A stretch of DNA of 64,000 nucleotides from NCBI RefSeq assembly GCF_022132145.1, contig NZ_JAJISP010000004.1, forward strand, positions 248,001-312,000, read 5' to 3'. The notes below the pieces were generated by a model. It did not search any database, was not told the DNA's origin, and was given only the letters and a program-made list of their open reading frames with translations. A program made the position numbers and the translations under genes. Positions 1 to 8,481 of the stretch are shown here, in pieces (the first letter of the stretch is position 1; each line of letters begins with the position of its first letter). This DNA is from Pseudomonas sp. MMS21 TM103 (GTDB lineage Bacteria > Pseudomonadota > Gammaproteobacteria > Pseudomonadales > Pseudomonadaceae).

Positions 1-151
1 AGTCGCGGACTTCACCCAGCGGGTGAAACAGGGCCAGACCCTGGAAGGTTTTCTCGGCTGCATCCAGGCCTGCGGCGAGCAGCTCAAGCAGCACGTGCCG
101 GCCACCCACGAACGCAACGAACTGCCCAACCACCTGGTGATCCTACCCTGA
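1..151 (+). CDS. TPM-domain protein, C-terminal fragment
   Basis: The window opens inside a gene; reading from base 2 gives 49 residues ending in LPNHLVILP and a TGA stop. The tail, with its VADFTQRVKQGQ stretch and the ELPNHL ending, resembles the C-terminus of short Pseudomonas TPM-domain proteins, which are usually encoded beside a longer membrane-anchored TPM protein. The start and most of the domain lie outside the window, so the assignment rests on the tail alone and is tentative. Confidence 0.5.
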   Translation, partial: VADFTQRVKQGQTLEGFLGCIQACGEQLKQHVPATHERNELPNHLVILP

Positions 152-243
152 CAATTTCAGGCAATCGAAGCGCTGCTGCCGGATCGAAGGCTAAAAGGGC
201 CAGCAGCGTTATCTACACCACTCCCCTTGTTAACAGCGGCTGT

Positions 244-1572
244 TCAATCGCCCTGCTTACGGTTGATTGAAAAGTCTTTGTTCACCACCCGGATTTCTCG
301 CTGCGGGAAGGGTATTTCATAACCATGTTCTTGTAGCGCTTCCAGAATCATCAACAGCAGGTCACCGCCCACACGGTTCTTACCGTCGTCGATGCCTTCC
401 ATCCAGAACTCGACGAACATGTTGATGCCGGAATCGCCAAAGCTGTCTATTTCACAATCGGGACGTTCCTCGAACGGCACGGCGTCGCCGCTGAACACCT
501 GCGGATGGCTGGCAACTACCGCCTTGATAATCTCGACCAGCTTCCTGATGTCGGAATGATAGGCGACCGAGAAATCAACCCGATAACGTTGACTCTTGTC
601 CTTGTGCGTCCAGTTGGTAAATATTTCGGCGATGAACTTTTCGTTCGGCACCACAATGTCTTTGCCATCGAATGTTTCCAGCGTGGTAGAGCGCATATTC
701 AACTCGCGCACAATACCGGTGCGCCCGTCATCGAGCTCGACATAGTCGCCAATCGACACGGAGCGGTCCAACAGGATGATAATCCCGGATATGAAGTTGG
801 ACGCAATTGCCTGCAGCCCCAAGCCAATACCGACACCAATCGCCCCGCCAAACACCGCGAGCGTGGTCAGGTTGATGCCCATGACCTGCAAGATCAACAG
901 GGAGATCAGGAAGAATATCGCCACCTCGAAAAGTTTCGCGGCCACTTCACGGGTGCGTATATCGAGGCTTTCCTGATGGGCGATGAATGTTCGCCCGGTT
1001 TTGCTGCTGATGCGCCCGAGCCAGAACAGCAGCGAACCGAAAATGGCCACGCGGGCGATACCGTAGACTGAAATCTCAATATTGCCGATGTTGACCGATA
1101 TGGACTCGAGTATTGCGACCAAGTCACTGAGGATACCGAGCAGGTGCAGAAACAACAGCGGCATGCCCAGCCATTTGAATACCTCGGCCGCCAGCCGGTT
1201 CTGCACAAAGTTACGGATGACCGAATAAAACAGCAGCAATATGGCAACGGTCAGCGCTGACTGCACCAGCCAGCCCTGATGCAACACACTCTCACTCACT
1301 TCAACGGATATTCGCAACATCAAGATCGCGAGTACCGGAAAAATCAAACTGCCTACCTTGCCAATGAATTTACGCACGGGATGGGCCGCCGCCTCTTCCC
1401 GACTTACATCGAGGAAGGGGGCATATTTCCTGATGCGATTAGCCAGGCCCCAGGCCACCAGGTAGATCGCGAGAATAATGCCAACTTGCGTATAGATTTC
1501 CGGCTGGGAAAATGCCGCGCGGGCTGTATCAACAATGCTGTTAACCAGTTGAATGAGCTCGTCTATTATCAT
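244..1572 (-). CDS. MscS-family mechanosensitive ion channel
   Basis: This 442-residue inner-membrane protein should open under membrane tension to release solutes during osmotic downshock. The N-terminal half holds several hydrophobic helices (about residues 25-45, 75-95, 105-125, 175-195, 215-235). It is followed by the MscS signature: a glycine/alanine-rich pore helix (FGGAIGVGIGLGLQAIASNF, about 240-260) and the beta domain with LLDRSVSIGDYVELDDGRTG and a conserved VVPNEKF. The C-terminal cytoplasmic domain is complete. It is longer than E. coli MscS (286 aa), with extra N-terminal helices, so it is an MscS relative and not a strict orthologue. It converges with the TPM gene. Confidence 0.9.
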   Translation of the reverse strand: MIIDELIQLVNSIVDTARAAFSQPEIYTQVGIILAIYLVAWGLANRIRKYAPFLDVSREEAAAHPVRKFIGKVGSLIFPVLAILMLRISVEVSESVLHQGWLVQSALTVAILLLFYSVIRNFVQNRLAAEVFKWLGMPLLFLHLLGILSDLVAILESISVNIGNIEISVYGIARVAIFGSLLFWLGRISSKTGRTFIAHQESLDIRTREVAAKLFEVAIFFLISLLILQVMGINLTTLAVFGGAIGVGIGLGLQAIASNFISGIIILLDRSVSIGDYVELDDGRTGIVRELNMRSTTLETFDGKDIVVPNEKFIAEIFTNWTHKDKSQRYRVDFSVAYHSDIRKLVEIIKAVVASHPQVFSGDAVPFEERPDCEIDSFGDSGINMFVEFWMEGIDDGKNRVGGDLLLMILEALQEHGYEIPFPQREIRVVNKDFSINRKQGD

Positions 1573-1671
1573 GTTGGCAACCCTGTATTCGACCTAATAG
1601 ACGAGCCAGTCCCTCGACGTGTTGCTGTCGGGTTCCGGCTCAAGCGACCAGCGAACTACCAAACAGCCTAG

Positions 1672-2289
1672 TTACCCCTCACGCAAGCGTTGCAGTGTCT
1701 GCATCATCTTGGCCGCGGGGACCTTCTGTAGGCTGCACAGCAACGCATGGGAAACCCCGGCGATGCCATGCCGCTCGCGCAATAACGCGGCCATGAAGCA
1801 GGTCAGGTTGGCCGCCATTTCCGCATCGGCCAGCGCGCGGTGCGCCTGGCCGGTGTCCGGCAGTTGCGCCCAGCGATTCAGGGTACCGAGTTTGTGGTTG
1901 GGCGCCTGCGGCAACAGGCGGCGCGCCAGCAGCAACGAGCAGGCGAACGGCTGCACCCGCGTGCGCCGGATCAGCGCCAGCTCGGCATCCCAGAATTTCT
2001 GGTCGAAGGAGGCGTTATGCGCCAGCAAGGGAATGTCGCCGACGAAATCGGCCACCTCGTTCATCACCTGCGCCGCCGGCGGGGCGTTACGCAGCATGGC
2101 GTTGCTGATCCCGGTGAGCTGTTCGATGAAGGGCGGCACCCAGGCGCCGCTGTTCATCAGGCTCTGGTAACGCGCAACTATCTGCCCGCCTTCGACGATG
2201 ACCACACCTATCTCGGTGGCGCGGGCCTGCTGCGCCGGCGACATGCCGGTGGTTTCAAAATCGAGGACGGCTATTGGAGCTTCGAGCAT
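1672..2289 (-). CDS. DEDDh 3'-5' exonuclease (DnaQ/PolC-like)
   Basis: The 205-residue protein is a stand-alone DnaQ-superfamily exonuclease. Exo I is DFETTG near residue 10 (acidic D and E), Exo II is the LLAHNASFD block near 90, and Exo III is HRALADAE near 145, which gives the DEDDh set of metal-binding residues and catalytic histidine. It removes nucleotides from 3' ends of DNA or RNA. No polymerase domain or BRCT extension is present, so the substrate is unknown. It lies 21 bases downstream of the NYN-domain gene on the same strand and may be co-transcribed with it. Confidence 0.88.
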   Translation of the reverse strand: MLEAPIAVLDFETTGMSPAQQARATEIGVVIVEGGQIVARYQSLMNSGAWVPPFIEQLTGISNAMLRNAPPAAQVMNEVADFVGDIPLLAHNASFDQKFWDAELALIRRTRVQPFACSLLLARRLLPQAPNHKLGTLNRWAQLPDTGQAHRALADAEMAANLTCFMAALLRERHGIAGVSHALLCSLQKVPAAKMMQTLQRLREG

Positions 2290-2310
2290 TTATCAGGTTC
2301 TCAACGACTA

Positions 2311-2790
2311 TCAATTTCGCAACAACAGCGCACCTTCGATCGGCACATAACGACTGGCCGCACGGACCAGCGATTGCGCCGTCAGCCCCGGCACGCCGTA
2401 GGCCACGGCCTCGACCCCGTAACTGCTGCGGATCTTCTCCAGCAGCAGGTCGAAATCGCCATCGCCGGACGCCAGCACCACCTCGTCGACCCGCGGCGCG
2501 ACGTCCATGATGTCGATGGTGATGCCCACATCCCAGTCGCCCTTGGCCGAGCCGTCGCTGCGCTGGATATAGGGCTTGAGCTTCACGGTAAAGCCGAGGT
2601 TGCGCAGGATCTGCTGGAACTGCTGCTGCTTGGCGTCGCCACGGTCGATGGCATAGGCATAGGCCTCGACGATCTCCCCGTGCTGACTGATGTCGGCCCA
2701 GAGCGCGGCATAGTCGAAGTGGCAGCCATAGGCCTGGCGCACGGTGTAATAGAGGTTCTGTACATCGGCGAATACGGCGATTTTCTTCAC
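2311..2790 (-). CDS. NYN-domain (LabA/DUF88) PIN-like RNase
   Basis: The 159-residue protein is a LabA-like NYN domain. It has FADVQNLYY at the N-terminus (acidic D and the N of the NYN motif), the acidic GDWDVGITIDIMD stretch, and SGDGDFDLLLEKI near the C-terminus, the conserved acidic cluster of PIN-like metal-dependent nucleases. I chose the GTG at 2790 because AGAGGA sits 6 bases upstream; an ATG eight codons further upstream would put that Shine-Dalgarno sequence inside the gene. RNA cleavage is inferred from the family. The target is unknown. Confidence 0.82.
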   Translation of the reverse strand: MKKIAVFADVQNLYYTVRQAYGCHFDYAALWADISQHGEIVEAYAYAIDRGDAKQQQFQQILRNLGFTVKLKPYIQRSDGSAKGDWDVGITIDIMDVAPRVDEVVLASGDGDFDLLLEKIRSSYGVEAVAYGVPGLTAQSLVRAASRYVPIEGALLLRN

Positions 2791-2942
2791 CAGCAATCCT
2801 CTTGGGGGTAACAAACGCCGCCCAGTATGCCAGATACGCCGGGCACGCTTGCCCGCATGCGCAACCTGGGCGCGCTGAATTTGGAGCGCATGGCGCGATC
2901 GGCTAGAGTGGCGCCCTGTTCACTCGACCGCGATCCCTGCCC

Positions 2943-3602
2943 ATGAATGCGTTTGACGTCCTGCGCGATGCCTGGTTTTTCTTCAGCCACAACCTGCTGG
3001 CGATCGCCCGCCTGTGCTTGCCCCTGGTGGTACTCGAAGCTGTAGTGCAGCAGGTCGTCAGCGCTCAGCCCGGGAACCAAGCGGCGGTTTACAGCATCCT
3101 GGTGGGCCTGCTGTTCTATCCGCTGTACACCGCGGCGCTGATCCTGTTCCTCGATGCGCGCAGCCGGGGCGAAGCGCCAGCCAGCCGCGACCTGCTCGCC
3201 GCCAGCCTGCGCCTGTGGCCGAGCTTTGCCCTGCTGGCGGGCCTGAGCACCCTGGCGATCATGCTCGGCGCCTCGCTGTTCGTCCTGCCGGGCCTGTGGT
3301 TGATGATCAAGCTGGCATTCGCCGAGTACCTGCTGGTGCTGCGCGGGCTGAGCCCGGTACAGGCCCTGCATGAGAGTTTCGAGATAACCAGCGGCTATTT
3401 CTGGCCGATTCTGACCTGCGTGCTGTGCGTCATGCTGCCGCTGTGGTTGCTTGCCTGGGCCAGCCAGCCGGCCGAGGGCGCGCAACCGGATGTGCTGTTC
3501 AGCCTGCTGTTCGACAGCGCCAACGGCTTTCTGCAATTGTTCGCCACCGTGGTGCTGTTTCGCCTGTTCATGCTGCGCGCTACGTTGCCGTCAGTGGAAT
3601 GA
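2943..3602 (+). CDS. YciC/UPF0259-like inner-membrane protein
   Basis: This is a 219-residue protein with about six hydrophobic segments (near residues 18-40, 48-70, 90-108, 112-128, 155-178 and 190-212). Its layout is that of the YciC (UPF0259) family: an FFSHNLLAIARL opening and a central ALHESFEITSGYFW segment. No catalytic residues are visible and the family has no settled function. It is divergent from the NYN gene, with 152 bases between the two starts that presumably hold both promoters. Confidence 0.72.
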   Translation: MNAFDVLRDAWFFFSHNLLAIARLCLPLVVLEAVVQQVVSAQPGNQAAVYSILVGLLFYPLYTAALILFLDARSRGEAPASRDLLAASLRLWPSFALLAGLSTLAIMLGASLFVLPGLWLMIKLAFAEYLLVLRGLSPVQALHESFEITSGYFWPILTCVLCVMLPLWLLAWASQPAEGAQPDVLFSLLFDSANGFLQLFATVVLFRLFMLRATLPSVE

Positions 3603-3868
3603 ATCTGGGCGGCGCAGCGCAGATGGGGTTCGGCCCGCGATACCGACGGGCACACCAGCGCAGTGAGGTAGCGCAGGCCGGAACCGGCCTATGAACGGGA
3701 CATCGAGCAGGCCTGAGCCCCTCACCTACTGCAGCCGCCTCCAGCCGCCCCCCGAATCTGCAGCAACCCGCGAGCCGCAGGCTGTCACTCGCCGCAGGCA
3801 GTCCACCGATGGTTCACTGGGACGACACACATTCGCCACCTCACGGTGGTCATGGTCACCCCCGCGAT

Positions 3869-4714
3869 TCAACCACGGCGCGAGGGTTGCGGCTTCATGC
3901 CGGACAGGCGCGGCAGCAGCACCTGCTCGAACAGGCGCGGGAAGAATCGCGCCAGGATGCGCGCGCGCCAGTCGACGTTGGACAGGATCAACAAGCGCTT
4001 GCGCTTGAGCGCCGCCAGGTAGATGGCTTCGGCGACATCCTGCGGCGAGGCGACCTTACCCATTGCCAGCGGTGGCTGCGGGGCCACCGAACCGTCGCCG
4101 ACCAGGGCGTTCTTGCGCAGGTCGGTGGCGGTAAAGCCGGGGCACACCAGCATCACGCTGACCCCGCTGTCCTTCAGTTCGTAGCGCAGGGTCTCGAACA
4201 GGCCATGCAGGGCATGCTTGCTGGCGTTGTAGGCGCTGCGATACAGCAACGGGGAGAACCCGGACAACGAACTGAGCACGATGATCTGCCCAGCGCGGGC
4301 AGTCAGGCTGGGTAGCGCCGCCTTGGTGCAATGCAGGGCGCCGAAGTAGTTGACCGCCATGACCCGCTGGAACACCGCGAGCTCGGTGTCGGCGAAGCTG
4401 CTGCGATGGGTAATCCCGGCATTGTTGACCAACACGTCGATCCCGCCAAAACGTTCGACGGCCAGGGCCACGGCACGCTGCACCGCCTCGGCATCGGCGA
4501 CATCGCAGACCAGTCCCAGTGCCTCGGCGTTGTGATGATCGGCCAGGTGTTGCACCAGGCTGTCCAGCGCCGGCTGCTGCAGATCCAGGATCACCAGGCG
4601 CGCGCCGGCCTGGGCCAGGCGCACGGCCAGGGCGCGGCCGATACCGGCGCAGCCACCGGTGATCAACACCACCTTGCGATCGAATACTTTATTGGCGAAG
4701 ACCTTGCGGTACAT
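3869..4714 (-). CDS. Short-chain dehydrogenase/reductase
   Basis: A classical SDR of 281 residues. The TGGCAGIG cofactor loop lies near residue 20, NNAG near 97, the catalytic serine in LSSLSG near 147, and the YNASK Tyr/Lys pair near 160. The aspartate in LVILDLQQ after beta-2 suggests NAD preference. The C-terminus continues through ARILARFFPRLFEQVLLPRL, a hydrophobic-basic tail common in membrane-associated SDRs of lipid metabolism. The substrate cannot be read from the sequence. Confidence 0.9.
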   Translation of the reverse strand: MYRKVFANKVFDRKVVLITGGCAGIGRALAVRLAQAGARLVILDLQQPALDSLVQHLADHHNAEALGLVCDVADAEAVQRAVALAVERFGGIDVLVNNAGITHRSSFADTELAVFQRVMAVNYFGALHCTKAALPSLTARAGQIIVLSSLSGFSPLLYRSAYNASKHALHGLFETLRYELKDSGVSVMLVCPGFTATDLRKNALVGDGSVAPQPPLAMGKVASPQDVAEAIYLAALKRKRLLILSNVDWRARILARFFPRLFEQVLLPRLSGMKPQPSRRG

Positions 4715-4747
4715 GGTTTGCCCCCCGGCTGTGCTTGGCTGCTGGTA

Positions 4748-4993
4748 CTACAGCTTGTTATGACTACCGTCGCAACAGGGCGGCCTCTGGGTATGCTTGC
4801 AACCGCAAAAGTACAGGGTGTCACCCTGTTCGGCATGGTATTTCAGCGGCGTGATGCCCGTGCCTTTATGGCTGCCGTCGCAAAACGGCTGGCTAGCGCT
4901 GCGCCCGCACCGACACCAGAAATAGTCCTTTCCGGCCTGCACCTCAACGGCAAAGGGACCTCGTTGGGCAATCAGCGGCTCGGTCATGCTCAC
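4748..4993 (-). CDS. Dual CDGSH iron-sulfur protein
   Basis: The protein has 81 residues and two complete CDGSH modules. The first is CRCGRSASQPFCDGSH (about 27-42) and the second CGCKHTQRPPCCDGSH (about 62-77). Each supplies the three cysteines and one histidine that hold a redox-active [2Fe-2S] cluster in the mitoNEET/MiNT family. There is no membrane anchor or signal peptide, so it is probably a soluble cytoplasmic protein for electron or cluster transfer. The partner is unknown. Confidence 0.92.
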   Translation of the reverse strand: MSMTEPLIAQRGPFAVEVQAGKDYFWCRCGRSASQPFCDGSHKGTGITPLKYHAEQGDTLYFCGCKHTQRPPCCDGSHNKL

Positions 4994-5115
4994 TCCTCAC
5001 TTCAGCATACGAATCCACACCAGCAAAGTCGGCGGCACAGAGCCTCAGCCACCGGCGGCATGCCAGCCTCCTAGTTTTTTCAGCATAGTCCAGGCACTCC
5101 TTGCGCTGGCCTGGA

Positions 5116-5265
5116 ATGCGGCAGCGGCAGCGCGGCGCCGTCTGGACATGGCCGGACGGCCCGATCGTCTCGCGCCACGCACCTGGCGCCGAAGCCCTGT
5201 GCGATGCGCTGGCCCGCACCTACGAGCACTTGCAGGCAACCGGTGAGCATCTGCGGTTGCCCTAG
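5116..5265 (+). CDS. Possible 49-aa small protein or gene remnant
   Basis: Between the CDGSH gene and hrpB an ATG-initiated reading frame of 49 codons starts MRQRQRGAVWTWPDG and ends EHLQATGEHLRLP. Residues 8-49 have an ordinary protein-like composition (WTWPDGPIVSRH, then a helical LCDALARTYEHLQ), unlike the arginine/alanine strings of shadow frames. However, I see no Shine-Dalgarno sequence upstream and an in-frame stop lies at 5086. It may be a real short gene or the relic of a longer one. Confidence 0.25.
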   Translation: MRQRQRGAVWTWPDGPIVSRHAPGAEALCDALARTYEHLQATGEHLRLP

Positions 5266-5282
5266 GCGCTGGTCTCTGCCCG

Positions 5283-7844
5283 TTACTTGCGTGGTTTGGC
5301 CCGTGCGGTGGGTTCGGCGATCAGCGGGTCGTCCGGCCAGTAGTGTTTGGGATAGCGGCCCTTGAGGTCCTTCTTCACCTCGCTGTAGGTGCTGCGCCAG
5401 AAGTTGCCCAGGTCCTGGGTCACCTGCACCGGACGCCGCGCCGGCGAGAGCAAATGCAGCTTGACCACTTGCCGCCCGCCGGCGATGCGTGGCGTCTCGG
5501 CCAGGCCGAACAGCTCCTGCAGACGCACCGCCAGCACCGGCGGCTGCTCGCTGTAATCCAGGCCGATGCGCGAGCCAGACGGCACCTGCAGGCTGCGCGG
5601 CGCCAGTTCGTCGAGGCGTTGCGGCAGCGGCCAGGGCAGCAGGTTCTTCAGCAAGCCGGGCAAATCCAGATTGGCGAAATGGCTGAGGCGCTTGACCTTG
5701 CCCAGATAGGGTTGCAACCAGTCTTCCAGGCTGGCGAGCAGCGCCGCATCGCTGACATCCGGCCACTCGCTGGCACCCTTAGCGGCCAGGTCCAGCGTGC
5801 GCAGCAAGGCCACCCGCGCCTGCCACTGGCGCAGCTCCGGGGTCCAGGGCAGCAGCGTCAGGCCCTTGCGCCGCACCAGGCCGAGCAGGGCGCGGCTGCG
5901 CGCGGTGTCATCCAGGCCGGTCAAGGGCTCGCGTTCGAGCACCAATTCGCCGACCTTGCGCTGGCGTTCGGCACGCAGCACGCCTTCACGCTCGTCCCAG
6001 TCCAGCTCCTCGTGCACGCTGACCTGTTCGGCCAGCACCGTCTCGAACAACTGCGGATCGAGGTCGGCGGCCAGGTAGATGCGTTCCTCGCGCTGGCCCT
6101 GGCGGCTGCCGAGATCGGCCAGCACCAGCCATTCATACTTCATCAGCGCATCGACCTCGGCAAACAGCGCCGCACGGCCATTGGCCAGCCGGTACTCGCC
6201 GCCCCCTGCCCGGCGCTGCCGGGCGACCCGGTCCGGGTAGGCGAACGCCAACAAGGCGCCGAGCCAGCGCGGATGTTCGGGATCGCTTACCGGGGAGGTC
6301 ACGGCCGTGCGCTTGAGATAGCCGTGAAACTGCCGGGCCAACTGCCGCGCCCGCTGCACCCCGCCTTGGCCGGCACTCCGGTGGCTGCCACGCGCGGTCT
6401 TGCTCGCGCCGCCGAGCAGGGCCAGGCGGCTGTGCAAGTCCGCACCCGCGCCGCCTTGGCCGCCGCGCACAATATCGCGCTCGCCGAGCAAGGCGGCGAG
6501 GTCGCAGGCCAGCGCACCCAGGCCCAACGCCTGACCGCGCAGCAGCAGGTGGGCGATGCGCGGGTGCGCCGGCAATTCGGCCATGGCCTGGCCATGGCGC
6601 GTCAGTACCCCGCGCTCATCCAGCGCGCCCAGGCGGGTCAGCAGGTCCAGGGCCTGGGCATAAGCGGCGGCCGGTGGCGGATCGAGCCAGGCCAGTTCCG
6701 CCGGAGTCACGCCCCAGCGCGCCAACTGCAGGGCCAGGCCGGCCAGATCGGCCTGGAGGATTTCCGCCGCGGCATAGGCCGCGAGTTGCTCGTGCTGGTG
6801 CTGCGACCACAGGCGGTAACAGCTTCCCGGCTGCAGGCGCCCGGCTCGGCCGGCGCGCTGGGTGGCGCTGGCACGGGAAACCCGCTGGGTATCCAGGCGC
6901 GTCATGCCGCTGCCCGGATCGAAGCGCGGCACCCGCGCCAGGCCGGCGTCCACCACCACGCGCACGCCGTCGATGGTCAGGCTGGTCTCGGCGATATTGG
7001 TCGCCAAGACCACCTTGCGCGTGCCGGCGGGCGCCGGCTCGATGGCCGCGCGCTGGGCACTGAGGTCGAGTTCGCCATGCAGCGGACACAGGAGGATCTC
7101 GCTGCGCCCGGCCAAGGCCTCGGCCAACTGGTCATTGACCCGGCGGATCTCCGCCTGCCCGGGGAGAAAGACCAATAGGCTGCCCGGCTCGTCGGCCAGC
7201 GCCTGCAACACCGTCTGCACCACCCTGGGTTCGAGCCACTCGCCGGGCTGATAAGGCGCACCCCAGCGCAGTTCTACCGGGAACATACGCCCCTCGCTGC
7301 GCAGCACCGGCGCATCGTCGAGCAGCGCGGCCAGTTTTTCGCCTTCAAGGGTTGCCGACATCAGCAGCACCTTGAGCGCCGGCTCGGCGGAATCCTCGCC
7401 GCGCAACATGCTGCGACCGTTAAGGCACAGGGCCAGGGCCAGGTCGGCATCCAGGCTGCGCTCGTGGAATTCGTCGAAGATCACCAAACCGACCCCCTCC
7501 AGCGCCGGGTCGTCCTGCAGACGGCGGGCAAGGATGCCCTCGGTGACCACCTCGATGCGGGTGCGCGGGCCGACCTTGCTGTCCAGGCGGATGCGGTAGC
7601 CGACGGTCTCGCCAACCGCCTCGCCCAGCTGGCTGGCCAGGCGTTCGGCGGCGGCACGCGCGGCCAGGCGGCGCGGTTCGAGCATGATGATGCGTTGCCC
7701 GGCCAGCCAGGGTTCGTCGAGCAGGGCCAGCGGCACGCGGGTGGTCTTGCCGGCGCCGGGCGGGGCCTCCAGCACGGCCTCATGGCGGCTCGCCAGGGCT
7801 TGGCGCAGCGCAGGTAACAGGACGTCGATAGGCAAGGAATTCAT
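5283..7844 (-). CDS. hrpB: ATP-dependent helicase HrpB
   Basis: An 853-residue DExH-box helicase of the HrpA/HrpB group. Motif I is GAGKTT (near 30), motif II DEFHERS (near 125), motif III SATLE, motif V TNIAETSLTI, and motif VI QRAGRAGR. The HrpB-specific C-terminal domain closes the protein with a basic PTARAKPRK tail; strings such as YPKHYWPDDP are typical of the family. Members remodel RNA or RNA-protein complexes. HrpB of this family is unrelated to the type III secretion regulator of the same name. Length agrees with the usual 820-850. Confidence 0.95.
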   Translation of the reverse strand: MNSLPIDVLLPALRQALASRHEAVLEAPPGAGKTTRVPLALLDEPWLAGQRIIMLEPRRLAARAAAERLASQLGEAVGETVGYRIRLDSKVGPRTRIEVVTEGILARRLQDDPALEGVGLVIFDEFHERSLDADLALALCLNGRSMLRGEDSAEPALKVLLMSATLEGEKLAALLDDAPVLRSEGRMFPVELRWGAPYQPGEWLEPRVVQTVLQALADEPGSLLVFLPGQAEIRRVNDQLAEALAGRSEILLCPLHGELDLSAQRAAIEPAPAGTRKVVLATNIAETSLTIDGVRVVVDAGLARVPRFDPGSGMTRLDTQRVSRASATQRAGRAGRLQPGSCYRLWSQHQHEQLAAYAAAEILQADLAGLALQLARWGVTPAELAWLDPPPAAAYAQALDLLTRLGALDERGVLTRHGQAMAELPAHPRIAHLLLRGQALGLGALACDLAALLGERDIVRGGQGGAGADLHSRLALLGGASKTARGSHRSAGQGGVQRARQLARQFHGYLKRTAVTSPVSDPEHPRWLGALLAFAYPDRVARQRRAGGGEYRLANGRAALFAEVDALMKYEWLVLADLGSRQGQREERIYLAADLDPQLFETVLAEQVSVHEELDWDEREGVLRAERQRKVGELVLEREPLTGLDDTARSRALLGLVRRKGLTLLPWTPELRQWQARVALLRTLDLAAKGASEWPDVSDAALLASLEDWLQPYLGKVKRLSHFANLDLPGLLKNLLPWPLPQRLDELAPRSLQVPSGSRIGLDYSEQPPVLAVRLQELFGLAETPRIAGGRQVVKLHLLSPARRPVQVTQDLGNFWRSTYSEVKKDLKGRYPKHYWPDDPLIAEPTARAKPRK

Positions 7845-7984
7845 GAAGGCTCCAATCTGGCCGGCGATTATAGCGGCGAACCAGCAGCGGACTCTGCCGG
7901 TCTTAGCCTGGTCATATCAATGCGCCGCAGTTTTGCCCCAGCCGGCTTGCTATAGTTGCGCCACTTACTATCCGGAGGTATTCG

Positions 7985-8404
7985 ATGCGCACCCCATACC
8001 GCGTTATCGGCGGCACTCTCGCCGTCACCCTGCTCACCCAGTTGAGCGCCTGCGGTACCCTGTTCTTCCCCGATCGGCGCGGCCAGATCGAAGGCCGGAT
8101 CGACCCGGTGGTGGCAGCGCTGAATGCCGTCGGCATCCTGTTTTACGTGATCCCCGGTCTGATCGCCTTCGGCATCGACTTCGCCACCGGCGCCATCTAC
8201 CTGCCGAACGGGCAACATGCCCAAGTCGACCCGCAAGAGCTGAACAAGGCGGTGGATGCCGACGGCAAGATCGATAACGCCCGGCTCAAAGCCCTGATCG
8301 AGCAGCATACCGGCCACAGCCTGCCGCTCGACAACCCGCGCCTGATCCGCAGCAGCGCCAGCGCCGAGCAACTGGCGGCCTATGGTCTGCGGCCTGCGGC
8401 TTAA
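7985..8404 (+). CDS. Small lipoprotein of unknown function
   Basis: The 139-residue protein has a signal peptide ending in the lipobox LSAC, so mature Cys23 is acylated. The next section has two hydrophobic segments (ALNAVGILFYVIPGLIAFGIDFATGAIYL split around residues 50-80), a pattern resembling YceK/YidQ-type small lipoproteins. The C-terminal third is polar. An ATG follows GGAGGT with 5 bases between. It runs in the same direction as the downstream CDF gene, 77 bases away, but no functional link is evident. Confidence 0.68.
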   Translation: MRTPYRVIGGTLAVTLLTQLSACGTLFFPDRRGQIEGRIDPVVAALNAVGILFYVIPGLIAFGIDFATGAIYLPNGQHAQVDPQELNKAVDADGKIDNARLKALIEQHTGHSLPLDNPRLIRSSASAEQLAAYGLRPAA

Positions 8405-8481
8405 GCGCCTGCCATCCAGCCCACCCAACCACACCCTGGCCTAGCTCGCTAAGCCAGGCCTGACACCGAGAGCAAGTTTTT

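Noticed and set aside
151..243. Terminator between the TPM gene and the MscS gene
   Set aside because: CGCTGCTG and CAGCAGCG can pair, but the loop is over 20 bases and no U tract follows, so support is too weak.
5343..7178. A 611-codon plus-strand open frame
   Set aside because: Antisense shadow of hrpB; the composition is rich in Ala, Gln and Arg with no recognisable domain.
5283..7844. hrpB as part of a type III secretion locus
   Set aside because: The protein is a DExH helicase with Q-R-G-R motifs; the type III regulator HrpB is an unrelated AraC-type protein and no secretion genes are nearby.
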